From Ruegeria arenilitoris (GTDB lineage Bacteria; Pseudomonadota; Alphaproteobacteria; Rhodobacterales; Rhodobacteraceae), in the NCBI RefSeq assembly GCF_013030985.1, contig NZ_WPYP01000010.1:62001-126000 (forward strand): a stretch of 64,000 nt of DNA, read 5' to 3'. The notes under the pieces were generated by a model. It did no database searches. It was not told the DNA's origin and saw nothing but the letters and a program-made list of their open reading frames with translations. Below are positions 15,694 to 25,496 of the stretch, piece after piece. Each line of letters starts with the position of its first letter. The stretch's first letter is position 1. A program made the translations under genes and the position numbers.

Positions 15694-17481
15694 CTATTGC
15701 GGAGAGGTAGCCCCCTCGGCAGTCGGCTGTTTGAACTGGTGGTCGAACAACTGACGGAACACCCCGTCCTTTTCGATCAGCGATTCAAGATTGCCTTCTT
15801 CAAGAACTTCGCCGTCCTGAATGACGAAAATCTTGTCCGCCTCAAGCACGGTCGACAACCTGTGGGCGATGACGATCGTCGTTACATTCTCGGTCAGCCT
15901 GTCCAGAGCTTTTTTCACAAGCGTCTCGGATTCCGCATCGAGGGCACTGGTCGCCTCGTCCAGCAACAGGATTTCAGACTTGCGCAGAATAGCACGCGCG
16001 ATGGCAAGCCGCTGTTTTTGCCCGCCGGACAAAAACGCGCCTCTCTCTCCGACCGGGGTATCGTAGCCATATTCCAGCTTGCTGATGAAATCGTGGGCAT
16101 GGGCGTCACGGGCGGCTTCCATTACCTCTTCGTCAGTAGCGTCGGGCCGCGCATATCGCAGGTTATCCATGACCGAAGCCGAGAACAAAAACGTCTCTTG
16201 ACCAACATAGGATATCTTTTGCCGCAATGAGGCGAAGGTGACGCCCTGCAGGTCCTGGCCATCAATTTCGACCGCCCCGGAATCGGGATCATAAAACCGC
16301 ATGATCAGACCGAAGATTGTCGATTTGCCACCACCCGACTGACCAACCAAAGCCGTGGTTTTACCCGCCTCGAAGGTTAGGTTCATATTCGAGATAACCG
16401 GGGTATCCCCCTTGTAGCCAAAGGTAAGGTCCTTAAGGCGAATCTCGCCCGGTCCGGGTTCCATTGCTTTGGCGTCCGGGCGTTCACGCATGGGTTCTTC
16501 TTCATCCAGAAGTTCGAACATCATACCGATTGGAACAAGTGTCGTCTCAATGACAACGCGCATCCGCGACAATCGTTTCGCGGGCTCATACGCCATCAAA
16601 AGGGCCGTAATAAACGACATCAACTGACCTGCAGTCGTTGGCTCACTGTCTCCGAAGCCAATGGCACTGATCACCAGGATGCCCGCAATCGCAAGACCCG
16701 CCAAAAACTCCATCAGAGGGCTGGCAACAGACTGCAATTTGGAAATCGAGTTCGCTCTTTCCTCGACCGCCCGAATTGCGCCGTTCATCCGACCGGTCAT
16801 ATGTTTCTCAAGGGCGAAAACCTTGATGATCGTGATGCCTCCGGATGTCTCTTGCAATACCTTGATGATTTCGGACAGGGCCATCAATTCGGACTGCATG
16901 ATCGCTTTGACGCGCTTCAGCAGCATCCGAACACTCACCAATGCCACCGGGCCGACGACAAAGAACAATACGGACAGCATCGGCTGCTGATAGATCATAA
17001 CGAAGACAAGACCGACCAAAGTCAGCAGATCGCGCACAAAGCTTGTCACCACGACGTCAACCAGCACTCTGGCCGCTTGCGCACCATTTGTGACCCGCAT
17101 CAACAGGCCGGAAGATTCGTTTCTGGAGAAAAAGCCGACACCACGCTTGATCAGCTTTTCATACAGGCGTTCCTGCTGAACAGCGATAATACGGTTTCCG
17201 GCCCGCGCCAGAAAAACCGCCTGAACGTAAGAAGCGGCTGCTTTGCTGAAAAACAACCCGATTACGGCAAGGGCGACCCATCCAACCTTGGACCGCATTT
17301 CCGGTTCAGTCATCGCGTTGACAATGTTCTCCATCATCCACGCGGTTCCTGCAGTTGTCCCGGCAACCACAACCATGGCAGCCATCGCTATCCCGTATAA
17401 CCAACCCTGGTTTCGAAGACTCTCGCCCAGCAAACGGCCGATATGACTGGATTTCCAATTGGCCCAGGTTTTTTTGATCAT
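15694..17481 (-). CDS. MsbA-like ABC transporter, ATP-binding/permease
   Basis: A 595-residue exporter half with six membrane helices (~40-320) and a C-terminal ATPase domain: Walker A GQSGGGKS at ~380, LSGGQKQRLAIARAI at ~482, and Walker B EILLLDEATSALD. The start chosen is ATG 17481, with GGAG 6 nt upstream; the frame is open to 17556 without a better site. It belongs to the MsbA/lipid-and-multidrug exporter group. The substrate is not deducible; lipid A, a glycolipid or drugs are possible. Its convergent position beside the adhesin operon may be coincidental. Confidence 0.85.
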   Translation of the reverse strand: MIKKTWANWKSSHIGRLLGESLRNQGWLYGIAMAAMVVVAGTTAGTAWMMENIVNAMTEPEMRSKVGWVALAVIGLFFSKAAASYVQAVFLARAGNRIIAVQQERLYEKLIKRGVGFFSRNESSGLLMRVTNGAQAARVLVDVVVTSFVRDLLTLVGLVFVMIYQQPMLSVLFFVVGPVALVSVRMLLKRVKAIMQSELMALSEIIKVLQETSGGITIIKVFALEKHMTGRMNGAIRAVEERANSISKLQSVASPLMEFLAGLAIAGILVISAIGFGDSEPTTAGQLMSFITALLMAYEPAKRLSRMRVVIETTLVPIGMMFELLDEEEPMRERPDAKAMEPGPGEIRLKDLTFGYKGDTPVISNMNLTFEAGKTTALVGQSGGGKSTIFGLIMRFYDPDSGAVEIDGQDLQGVTFASLRQKISYVGQETFLFSASVMDNLRYARPDATDEEVMEAARDAHAHDFISKLEYGYDTPVGERGAFLSGGQKQRLAIARAILRKSEILLLDEATSALDAESETLVKKALDRLTENVTTIVIAHRLSTVLEADKIFVIQDGEVLEEGNLESLIEKDGVFRQLFDHQFKQPTAEGATSPQ

Positions 17482-17764
17482 TCTATTCTCCAAAACCTTC
17501 AGCGGTTCCGATGCCTGATGGCGACATGGCCTTACCCAATTCTCAACCGGCACCATGGCGGCGACGGTCGGGCGCGGTGCTGTTAGTTATGCGCGACTGC
17601 GCCAAGAATCCATAGGCAGCGCGCAGATATTGAGGCTGATGTGTCTAAGCAGACATCAAGTGCAGTCTTTTCGGCTTGGTTCGCACATAACGATATGTAA
17701 TTCCTAGTCTTTTTATTTGCCGTGACAACAATGTCAATCTCGCCGCAAGACATTGATCGGCGTT

Positions 17765-18466
17765 TTACCGCCACTCAACATCCCCCAGAAAAATATATCC
17801 TGCGCCATAGATGGTCTTGATAAGGCGCGGATTTTTGGGATCTTCGCCCAGTTTCGTCCGCAGCCGGGATATCCGTACATCCATCGCCCGGTCGAAACTG
17901 TCGCCTGCGGCACCACCCAATGCTTCCTGCATCTGGGCCCGGCTGATCAGGCGTTTGGGGCTTTCCAGAAACAACCGCAAAACCTCGCCTTCCGCATGGC
18001 TGAACGGTGTTTCCGTTCCGCTGCCATCCTCCAGAATGTAGCGATCAAAATGCGCGGTCCAGCCGTTGAAACGCGCCACATCCGATTGCGACGCCTGCGT
18101 GCGTGGGGACCGCAACCTTGCCCGGATGCGGGCCACGACCTCGGCCGGGTCGAACGGTTTGGTGATATAGTCATCGGCCCCAAGCTCCAGCCCGGTGACG
18201 CGATCCTGCACCTGGGCTCGACCCGAGATGATGATCACCGCCGCCCCTTGCTCCAGCGCCAGCCGGTGAACAAGCGCCAGGCCATCAGTGTCAGGCAAGG
18301 ACAAATCGACCAGGCAAACATCCGGCGTCACGCGCTTCAACGCAGCTTCGAACTCCCGAGCGCGGGCAAAGCTCTGGGTGCGAAAGCCCGCCTCTTCCAG
18401 CGCGTCGGTCAGAACACGCCGGATTTCGGGCTCATCATCGACAATGGTGACCAGTGGTTGTGTCAT
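17765..18466 (-). CDS. OmpR-family response regulator
   Basis: A 233-residue two-component regulator. The receiver domain has the acidic pair in VDDEPE, phospho-acceptor D54 in LVDLSLPD and K103 in TKPFDP. The C-terminal winged helix (~135-230, ending in RLIKTIYGAGYIF) is of the OmpR/PhoB type. The start at 18466 overlaps the kinase stop by one base (TGATG), so the pair is coupled. The frame continues upstream, but only inside the kinase gene. Target genes are unknown. Confidence 0.93.
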   Translation of the reverse strand: MTQPLVTIVDDEPEIRRVLTDALEEAGFRTQSFARAREFEAALKRVTPDVCLVDLSLPDTDGLALVHRLALEQGAAVIIISGRAQVQDRVTGLELGADDYITKPFDPAEVVARIRARLRSPRTQASQSDVARFNGWTAHFDRYILEDGSGTETPFSHAEGEVLRLFLESPKRLISRAQMQEALGGAAGDSFDRAMDVRISRLRTKLGEDPKNPRLIKTIYGAGYIFLGDVEWR

Positions 18467-20361
18467 CAGGCGGCCTCGGTTCGGATCAGGGCGGACAGTT
18501 GCGCCCGGGTAAACGGCTTGCTCAGCACCGGTGCCAGCGTCAGCGCCTGCCGGTGGAGTGGATCGGAATAGGGCAAAGAGGTCATAAGAATACAAGGCAA
18601 CGCAGGCTTAAGCTGTGCCAGCAAATCCAGCCCGGTCCCCTGCCCTTCCAGCCGAATATCCGACAGGACAAACGCGATGTCATCAATATCCGCCGTCAGC
18701 GCCAGCGCTTCATCGACCGAGGTCGCCTCGATCACCGAGAACCCGAGCTCGACCAACATATCCCGAAACTGCCCGCGCAGCTCGTCATTATCTTCGACCA
18801 GAAGGACAAGGCCCTCCTGTTTCGGTGGGGCGGGGCGATAGGGCAAACGCATGGCCACAGTCGCGCCAGATGGGGTATTGCGCAGATTCAGATCTCCACC
18901 CGCAAGTTTCACGGTGTCATAGACCATGGGCAGCCCCAGCCCGGACCCCTTACTGCCTTTGGTGGTAAAGAACGGGTTCAGAGCCTTCTCCAAACCTTCT
19001 TCGGAAAAGCCTGATCCGGTATCCGAGACCGCGATTTCGATCCAGATGTCGCCGATCTTATGCGCACTGATGGTGATCTGACCGAACCCGCCGCAGGCAT
19101 CGCGTGCGTTCAGGACCAGATTCAGAAGCGCGTCCTGAACCATGCCCGGGTCCAGCATCAGTGCCTCGTCGGGCAAAGTGTTGACCACCGACAGCCCCAC
19201 GCCACGCGGCAAGGAGGGCGAGGCCAGAACGCGCAGATCCTCCAGCAGACCACGCATATCGGTCGCTTTCGGCTGAAAGGTACGGTTGCCGGTCATGTCC
19301 GCGATCCGGTTCAGCAACTGCCCGCCCCGCCGGGCGGTTTGCTGGGTTGCATCCACCAGCTCCCGAGCCTCGCCGGGCAGGTCCATCTTTTCCAGCCGCG
19401 ACTGCATTCCCAGAATGATCGTCAACAGGTTTGAAAAATCATGCGCCAGCCCGCTGGTCATCTGCGCCGCCATCGCCCGGCGTCGGGTCTGTTGCAGGGC
19501 AACGCGCGCCTGAGTTTCCTCGGTGATGTCGACCGACATCACATAGACACCACCTTCACCATCCGGAGAAAACGACACGCGGATACGGCGGGAATCCTGA
19601 TCCTCGGTAAACTCGAACACCGAGGCTTCGCCGCCATAGGCCTTTTTCAGATGGGGCTCGACGCGCGGAAAGGCCGCAGGCCCCAAAGCCTTGGAAATAT
19701 GCATACCCAGAATTTCCGACGGGCGGCCCGGCATGACCGAGCTGAGCCGACGGTTTGAATAATCGTACCGCCCGTCCGGATCCAGATGCGCAATATGGGC
19801 CGGCATCATCTCGGTCGTCATGCGCGTGCGGGCTTCGATCTCGGTCAGCTGGCGTTTGGCCTCTTCGAGTGCGGCATTGGTGGCGGCCAGTTTTCGGTTG
19901 GTCGCCGAAAGCTCTTCGGCACGGTCCAGCAACTGGCCCGACAACTCCTCGGACCGGGCGCGCAACAGGGCCTCGGCCTGTTTGGTGTCGGTGATATCGG
20001 TGTAAACCGAAACCCAACCGCCTTTGGGCAGAGGTGCCCCTTCGACCGAAATCACCCGACCATTGGCGCGTACACGTTCCATGTAATGCGGTTCAAAGGT
20101 CAGCGCCTGTTGAACCCGCAACTCGACGGTGGCTTCGACATCCGCACCCGTACCATATTCACCACGCGCTGCCAGATAGCGGATCGTGTCCCGGAACTGC
20201 GCCCCGGGTCGGACCAGTTCATCCGGCAAATCGAACATCACCTGGAACGGCCGGTTGCTGACAACCAACCGCAACTGGCTGTCATAAATCGACAACGCCT
20301 GCCCAATCAGATTCAGACCGGCGGTTGTCATTTCTTTTATGTGCTTTTCGGTAATGTCCAA
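18466..20361 (-). CDS. Hybrid sensor histidine kinase with two PAS domains and a receiver
   Basis: A 631-residue kinase with no membrane segment, so probably cytosolic. Order: PAS (~15-125), coiled coil (~125-180), PAS (~182-290), dimerisation domain with His307 in SGLAHDFSNLL, ATPase domain with N-box NLVLNARDA (~414-422), DTGSGF and GSGLGLPMV, then a receiver with Asp568 in VLSDIRL. It is coupled to the OmpR-type regulator downstream. The extra receiver may act in a phosphorelay or as a phosphate sink. The signal is unknown. Confidence 0.92.
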   Translation of the reverse strand: MDITEKHIKEMTTAGLNLIGQALSIYDSQLRLVVSNRPFQVMFDLPDELVRPGAQFRDTIRYLAARGEYGTGADVEATVELRVQQALTFEPHYMERVRANGRVISVEGAPLPKGGWVSVYTDITDTKQAEALLRARSEELSGQLLDRAEELSATNRKLAATNAALEEAKRQLTEIEARTRMTTEMMPAHIAHLDPDGRYDYSNRRLSSVMPGRPSEILGMHISKALGPAAFPRVEPHLKKAYGGEASVFEFTEDQDSRRIRVSFSPDGEGGVYVMSVDITEETQARVALQQTRRRAMAAQMTSGLAHDFSNLLTIILGMQSRLEKMDLPGEARELVDATQQTARRGGQLLNRIADMTGNRTFQPKATDMRGLLEDLRVLASPSLPRGVGLSVVNTLPDEALMLDPGMVQDALLNLVLNARDACGGFGQITISAHKIGDIWIEIAVSDTGSGFSEEGLEKALNPFFTTKGSKGSGLGLPMVYDTVKLAGGDLNLRNTPSGATVAMRLPYRPAPPKQEGLVLLVEDNDELRGQFRDMLVELGFSVIEATSVDEALALTADIDDIAFVLSDIRLEGQGTGLDLLAQLKPALPCILMTSLPYSDPLHRQALTLAPVLSKPFTRAQLSALIRTEAA

Positions 20362-20436
20362 ATTCGCCCTCCCCGTAGCACATGCGTAACATCGGATCTG
20401 TCACAGGTGTAGAGGGCACGGACGCGACAGATTGGG

Positions 20437-21969
20437 TCAGTACCGCGGTTTGGTCTTTGCTCCGTCCGGTGTCAGGGAACACAGCGACAGCGTATGATCC
20501 ATGTTGCGCATCCGGTGCCGCAACATCATCCGGCCCAGACGTGCCAGATCCGCCGCATAGTCGGGATTTTCGGCAACGTTCTCCATTTCGCCTTTACCCT
20601 GATAATCAAACAAAAGCGGTGGCAGTTCGGCGGCGAATTCGACCAGAGTGTACCGGTCGTCCCGCAAGATTCCCAGGCACGAGTCGCTGTTGCCCGTACC
20701 CAGCTGCTGTTGCCACAAGCTGGGGTTTTCGGGGGCCGAGAAATCCAGTTCGCTGAACGAATAGCTGCGCCAATCCTCCGGGACCTCTCCTTGCAGCAAC
20801 GGCATCAGGGATCGCCCGTCCATCGTGTTTGGAATCGACTGCCCGACCCAGTCAAGTATCGTCGGAGTGATGTCGATGGACTCTGTCGGCACCGTCACCA
20901 CGGTTCCCGCCTGATCCTGATTGCCGGGCATCCGGATGATCAGCGGTGTGTGATAGGCCGCATCATAGACCGTCATCTTGCCCCAGGTGTGACGGTCGCC
21001 CAACATCTCTCCGTGGTCGGCGGTGATCACCACAAGGGTATCGTCATATTGGCCGCTGTCCTTGAGGAACTGGATGACACGGCCGACATGGTGATCGACC
21101 TCGGTCGCCAGTCCCAGATAGACCGCGCGCAGCGTCCGGGCGTTTTCGGGCGTTGGGTCCAAGGTATCAAACCCTTCGACGAAATCTTTGGCCGACTGCT
21201 TTTCCATCGCGGGACCAAAGAAGGGATGCATTGCGCTTTCGTCGGCTACATCTGCAAACCCTGCCGGCAGGGGCAACGCATCCGGATCGTACATATCATT
21301 GTAGGGGGCCGGGGCGACCAGAGGCGGGTGTGGCCGGATATAGGTCAGATGCGCAAACCAGTTCTGGTCCTTGTACGGCGCAATGCTGCTGAGGAACGCA
21401 TCGGTCAGAAAGGCGGTGTCGCTGTCCTCGGCCCGATATAGGGCAGGATCGTTCAGGCGCGGCGCACCACCGTTTGGCGAAACCGGCTTGTAGACGTCCC
21501 AGTATTTTTCGAACTCGTACCCCTTCTGCATCAGATACGACTGCCAAGGATAGGACTCTTCCAACCGCATTTCGATGACTTCGTGAAATCCGGCCATAGG
21601 GTTCTCATAGGACGTCAGGATCGGATCGCCCGGATCAAAGACACGCGGATCGGCTGACGTGTCGGTATAGCCGAATAGCATGGGCAGATAACCGGCCTTA
21701 CGGATCTCGGTCGCGATATTCGGAGTGTCGTGCCGCAAAGGGGTGCCGTTGCGAATTGACCGGTGGTTCATCGCATACTGACCCGTCAGGATCGAGGCGC
21801 GCGACGGGCCGCAGGGATTGGTCACCGAAAAGTGTCGATCAAAGGTCACGGCCTCATCCATGAACGCACGCAGGTTTGGCAGATCGACATGGGCCGCAAG
21901 GGCCCCGTTCAGGCAATCCACCCGCAACTGGTCGATGATGATGAACAGGACATTTCCGGGTTTCTGCAT
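20437..21969 (-). CDS. Sulfatase / phosphonate monoester hydrolase family protein
   Basis: A 510-residue hydrolase of the alkaline phosphatase superfamily. CGPSR at residues 53-57 matches the C-x-P-S-R formylglycine motif, so Cys53 is probably converted to formylglycine. Metal ligands are visible in IIIDQLRVD (Asp13) and TADHGE (~315). The blocks NHRSIRNGTPL, GYTDTSADPR, YIRPHPPLVAPAPY and the C-terminal LRHRMRNMDHTL resemble rhizobial phosphonate monoester hydrolases and related arylsulfatases more than choline sulfatase. The natural substrate (sulfate ester, phosphonate monoester or phosphodiester) cannot be fixed from sequence. No signal peptide is seen, so it is probably cytoplasmic. Confidence 0.85.
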   Translation of the reverse strand: MQKPGNVLFIIIDQLRVDCLNGALAAHVDLPNLRAFMDEAVTFDRHFSVTNPCGPSRASILTGQYAMNHRSIRNGTPLRHDTPNIATEIRKAGYLPMLFGYTDTSADPRVFDPGDPILTSYENPMAGFHEVIEMRLEESYPWQSYLMQKGYEFEKYWDVYKPVSPNGGAPRLNDPALYRAEDSDTAFLTDAFLSSIAPYKDQNWFAHLTYIRPHPPLVAPAPYNDMYDPDALPLPAGFADVADESAMHPFFGPAMEKQSAKDFVEGFDTLDPTPENARTLRAVYLGLATEVDHHVGRVIQFLKDSGQYDDTLVVITADHGEMLGDRHTWGKMTVYDAAYHTPLIIRMPGNQDQAGTVVTVPTESIDITPTILDWVGQSIPNTMDGRSLMPLLQGEVPEDWRSYSFSELDFSAPENPSLWQQQLGTGNSDSCLGILRDDRYTLVEFAAELPPLLFDYQGKGEMENVAENPDYAADLARLGRMMLRHRMRNMDHTLSLCSLTPDGAKTKPRY

Positions 21970-22232
21970 TTGGCCTAACCTGATTCCACCGTGGCATTTC
22001 AGCTGTGATCATTGGCGCGGTTCGGGCGGTCCGGCAACAACTTCCTGACCTTGGGTTTTGATCAGGCATAAAAAACTGAACTTAAACGAAAAGCAGGGTT
22101 GATTCACGCAATCGGCCGCACCGACGCCGGGTCGCTCCTAAATTGTCACACTGCTGCTATTGCAGGACGACAATTCCCGGCGGCGCGCAGAAATCCGTTG
22201 CAGCCCAACACGGTTTCACATCACATATCGCC

Positions 22233-23357
22233 ATGACCCAGCCGATGATACATCCGGACCATGACGCCGACGGCGTCTGCCTGCGTGTTTCGGGAGAAAT
22301 GCTGACCCAGTCTCTGGAAAAAGTGGAACAGGCATTCGCGACGATAAAACCGCAGGGTGGAAATGTCATATTTGATCTGACCAAGGTCGAGGCACTGGAT
22401 ACCGGCGGGGCTTGGCTGATTGCTGACCTGGCGCGGCGGGAGCGCGCCGCCGGGGCCGAGGTCCGGTTCGAAGGGCTGAACCCTGCCCATTCCGCCCTGC
22501 TCGAGACCGTGGCCGAAAACATACCCGACGATCCGGGGACCGAGGCCGAGCGCCGCAGCTTTGCCGATTGGGTCGCCAGCATTGGCGAAAGTACGGTCGG
22601 GGCGTGGAAAGATACGCTGTCGATGCTGGGGTTTCTGGGCCTGACGCTGCATCGTCTGGTCCGAACTATCGTCATGCCGTGGCGACTGCGCCGGGCGGCG
22701 CTGGTGTCACAGATGGAAGAGGTCGGGTTCAAGGCGATCCCGATTGTGGCCCTGATGGGGTTCCTGATTGGCGTGGTTCTGGCCTTTCAGGGCGCCACCC
22801 AGCTGAAACAGTTCGGGGCCGAGATTTTTGTGGTCGAGCTGATCTCGATCTCGGTGCTGCGTGAGCTGGGGATCCTGTTGACAGCCATCATTGTTGCGGG
22901 CCGGTCCGGGTCGGCCTTCACCGCGTCGATCGGATCGATGAAAGTGCAGGAAGAGATCGATGCCATGCGCACGCTGGGACTGGACCCGATCGAGGTGCTG
23001 GTCATCCCGCGGGTCGTAGCGTTGCTGATCATGCTGCCCATACTTGGCTTTATTTCCGATATGGCGGCCCTTTTTGGTGGCGGCTTGATGAGCTGGATCG
23101 ACCTGGACATCAGCCCCGGCATGTTCGTGACCCGCTTGAAGGAAAGCACCGGTATCTGGCACTTTGCCGTCGGCATGATCAAAGCCCCGTTCTTTGCGCT
23201 GGTGATCGGTGTGATCGCCTGCTGGCAGGCGATGCAGGTCAAGGGATCGGCCCAGAGCGTCGGCCAGAGAACGACAGCATCGGTGGTTCAAGCCATCTTC
23301 ATGGTGATCGCGCTGGACGCGCTGTTCTCGATCTTCTTCTCGGCGTTGGATGTCTGA
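22233..23357 (+). CDS. mlaE: Mla-type lipid transport permease fused to a STAS domain (MlaB-MlaE)
   Basis: A 374-residue protein. Residues ~1-100 form a STAS domain (for example IFDLTKVEALDTGGAWLIADL), the role played by separate MlaB in E. coli. The rest is the MlaE permease with several helices and the conserved VALMGFLIGVVLAFQGA and AGRSGSAFTASIGSMKVQEEIDAM. It moves phospholipids in an outer-membrane asymmetry system. The start ATG 22233 is chosen because the STAS domain begins there; no clear ribosome-binding site is seen, and the frame extends to a TTG at 22143. It overlaps mlaF by 8 bp. Confidence 0.9.
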   Translation: MTQPMIHPDHDADGVCLRVSGEMLTQSLEKVEQAFATIKPQGGNVIFDLTKVEALDTGGAWLIADLARRERAAGAEVRFEGLNPAHSALLETVAENIPDDPGTEAERRSFADWVASIGESTVGAWKDTLSMLGFLGLTLHRLVRTIVMPWRLRRAALVSQMEEVGFKAIPIVALMGFLIGVVLAFQGATQLKQFGAEIFVVELISISVLRELGILLTAIIVAGRSGSAFTASIGSMKVQEEIDAMRTLGLDPIEVLVIPRVVALLIMLPILGFISDMAALFGGGLMSWIDLDISPGMFVTRLKESTGIWHFAVGMIKAPFFALVIGVIACWQAMQVKGSAQSVGQRTTASVVQAIFMVIALDALFSIFFSALDV

Positions 23358-24174
23358 CATGGACGGAACCGTGCTGGAACAGACCTCAGATACCAACGCC
23401 CAGCGTGAAGCGGTGATCCGCGTGCGCAACCTGACCAACCGGTTCGGACCGCAAGTCGTGCACGATAACCTCAATCTGGATGTTTGGCGCGGTGAGGTGC
23501 TGGGCATCGTCGGTGGTTCGGGCACCGGTAAGTCTGTACTGCTGCGAACGATTGTCGGGCTGAACAAACCCGCCTCTGGCAGTATCGAGGTGCTGGGTGT
23601 CGATGTTCTGAACGGCCCTGAACAGGAACGCAGGCGCATCGAAAAACGCTGGGGCGTTGCATTTCAGGACGGCGCGCTGTTTTCCTCGCTGACCGTTCTG
23701 CAGAACGTCATGGCACCGCTGCGCGAACATACCGGGATCAGCGAAAAGCTGATGCAGGCCCTGGGAAGCCTGAAGATCAGTCTTGTTGGATTGCCGCAAC
23801 TGAGCTGCGGCAAGTTCCCTGCGGAACTGTCCGGCGGGATGCGCAAACGCGCAGCCCTCGCCCGCGCGCTGGCGCTGGACCCCGAGATCGTGTTTCTGGA
23901 CGAACCCACCGCAGGATTGGATCCGATCGGGGCTGCGGCCTATGACGAACTGATCGGTGAATTGCAGCACGCGCTGGGGCTGACGGTGTTCATGGTCACA
24001 CATGATCTGGATAGTCTTTATGCGATTTGCGACCGCATCGCGGTTCTTGCGGAAAAACGCGTTCTGGTTGAAGGACCGATTGAAGAAATGACCAAAGTCG
24101 ATCATCCTTGGGTGCAGGAATACTTCACCGGCCCCCGGGCGCGCGCGGCGCAAGAGAAGGGGCAGGACAGGTAG
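23350..24174 (+). CDS. mlaF: Mla-type lipid transport ATPase MlaF
   Basis: A 274-residue ABC ATPase with Walker A GGSGTGKS (~58), signature LSGGMRKRAALARAL, Walker B VFLDEPTAGLD and a switch His in MVTHDL. The SGGMRKR form is typical of MlaF/MCE-associated ATPases. It pairs with the permease encoded immediately upstream and energises phospholipid movement by the MlaD-type MCE ring encoded next. Confidence 0.93.
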   Translation: MSDMDGTVLEQTSDTNAQREAVIRVRNLTNRFGPQVVHDNLNLDVWRGEVLGIVGGSGTGKSVLLRTIVGLNKPASGSIEVLGVDVLNGPEQERRRIEKRWGVAFQDGALFSSLTVLQNVMAPLREHTGISEKLMQALGSLKISLVGLPQLSCGKFPAELSGGMRKRAALARALALDPEIVFLDEPTAGLDPIGAAAYDELIGELQHALGLTVFMVTHDLDSLYAICDRIAVLAEKRVLVEGPIEEMTKVDHPWVQEYFTGPRARAAQEKGQDR

Positions 24175-24179
24175 AGGCC

Positions 24180-25496
24180 ATGGAAACCCGAGCGAATTAC
24201 ATCCTGATCGGCGCCTTCACCCTTGCGGGTATTCTGGGGGCGTTCGGCTTTTTCCTCTGGCTCGCCAAATTCGAAGTGTCACGGCAATACGCCTATTACG
24301 ACGTGCTGTTCGACAATGTCTCGGGCCTGTCAGCAGCGGGCGGTGTGAGCTTTAACGGCTTGCCGGTCGGACAGGTAATTTCGCTGCAACTGGATGATGA
24401 CGATCCGTCCAAGGTGCGGGTCAAGCTTGAGGTCGACGCTGATATCCCCGTGACCGAGGATACGATTGCACAACTGCAATCTCTGGGCGTGACAGGGGTC
24501 AGTTATGTCGAACTGACCGGAGGATCGGCCAGCGGCACGAGGCTGCCACAAAACAGCGTGATTAAAAGCAAACGCAGTGCAATCCAATCGCTGTTCGAAG
24601 GCGCACCGAAAGTGCTGGATGAGGCCGTCACGCTACTGGAAAACCTCAATGCGGTGGTCGATGACAAGAACCGTAAATCGGTCAGCGACATCCTCGAAAA
24701 TGTCGCTTCGGCATCGGGGCGGTTGGACAAGACCCTGTCGGATTTCGAAAGCCTGTCTTCTGATCTGGGCGGGGCGGCAAAGAAACTCGCTGACTTTACC
24801 AACCAACTTGATCCGCTGATTGAAAAAGCCGAAACAACCCTGACGGCTGGCACGGACACATTGGAAAGCATAAAAACCGCGTCTGCATCCGCGACCGCCA
24901 CCCTGGACAGCGCCAAGACGGCCATCGAAAACACCGACCGCGTCATTCAGCAAGATATCCGCCCGCTGATCGAACGAGCGACAACCCTGGCCGAAAACCT
25001 GAACGGCCTTTCGGGTGAGGCTGACATTGCTCTGGCGACAATCTCGGAAACATTCCTGAACGCCAACAAGACCTTGGGGTCGATCACCGGCGCAATGGAG
25101 ACCGCAAAAGGCACCCTGACCTCGGCCGAGCGCGCCTTTGACTCGGCCAACAAAGTCATAAACGAAGATGTCGGTGTCGTGATGGACGACATCCGCACGG
25201 CGGCGAACGAAGTGTCCTCGACCGTGAAAAACGTCACCGAACGGCTGGATGATATCTCGGCCGATATTCTCAGCGCATCCAATTCCGCCTCGGAGTTGTT
25301 GGGCACCATTGACGGCATCGTACAGGACAACCGCCGCCACCTGTCCGATTTCCTGCGGGTCGGCCTGCCCCAATTCACACGTTTTGTCGAAGAGTCACAG
25401 CGGCTGGTCATCAGTCTGGACCGGCTTGTGGACAAGGTCGAACGTGACCCCGCGCGCTTCCTACTTGGAACCCAGGCATCGGAGTTTCGCCAATGA
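24180..25496 (+). CDS. mlaD: MlaD/MCE-family lipid-binding protein
   Basis: A 438-residue inner-membrane-anchored periplasmic protein. One helix (~residues 8-30) is followed by an MCE domain (~38-115, with GLSAAGGVSFNGLPVGQV). A long, Ser/Thr/Ala-rich helical region of ~300 residues is much longer than in E. coli MlaD (183 residues) and resembles the long-tailed alphaproteobacterial and plastid forms. The start is ATG 24180, with AGAGG closely upstream; the frame extends to 24108 inside mlaF. MCE proteins form hexameric rings that carry lipids between membranes. Confidence 0.92.
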   Translation: METRANYILIGAFTLAGILGAFGFFLWLAKFEVSRQYAYYDVLFDNVSGLSAAGGVSFNGLPVGQVISLQLDDDDPSKVRVKLEVDADIPVTEDTIAQLQSLGVTGVSYVELTGGSASGTRLPQNSVIKSKRSAIQSLFEGAPKVLDEAVTLLENLNAVVDDKNRKSVSDILENVASASGRLDKTLSDFESLSSDLGGAAKKLADFTNQLDPLIEKAETTLTAGTDTLESIKTASASATATLDSAKTAIENTDRVIQQDIRPLIERATTLAENLNGLSGEADIALATISETFLNANKTLGSITGAMETAKGTLTSAERAFDSANKVINEDVGVVMDDIRTAANEVSSTVKNVTERLDDISADILSASNSASELLGTIDGIVQDNRRHLSDFLRVGLPQFTRFVEESQRLVISLDRLVDKVERDPARFLLGTQASEFRQ

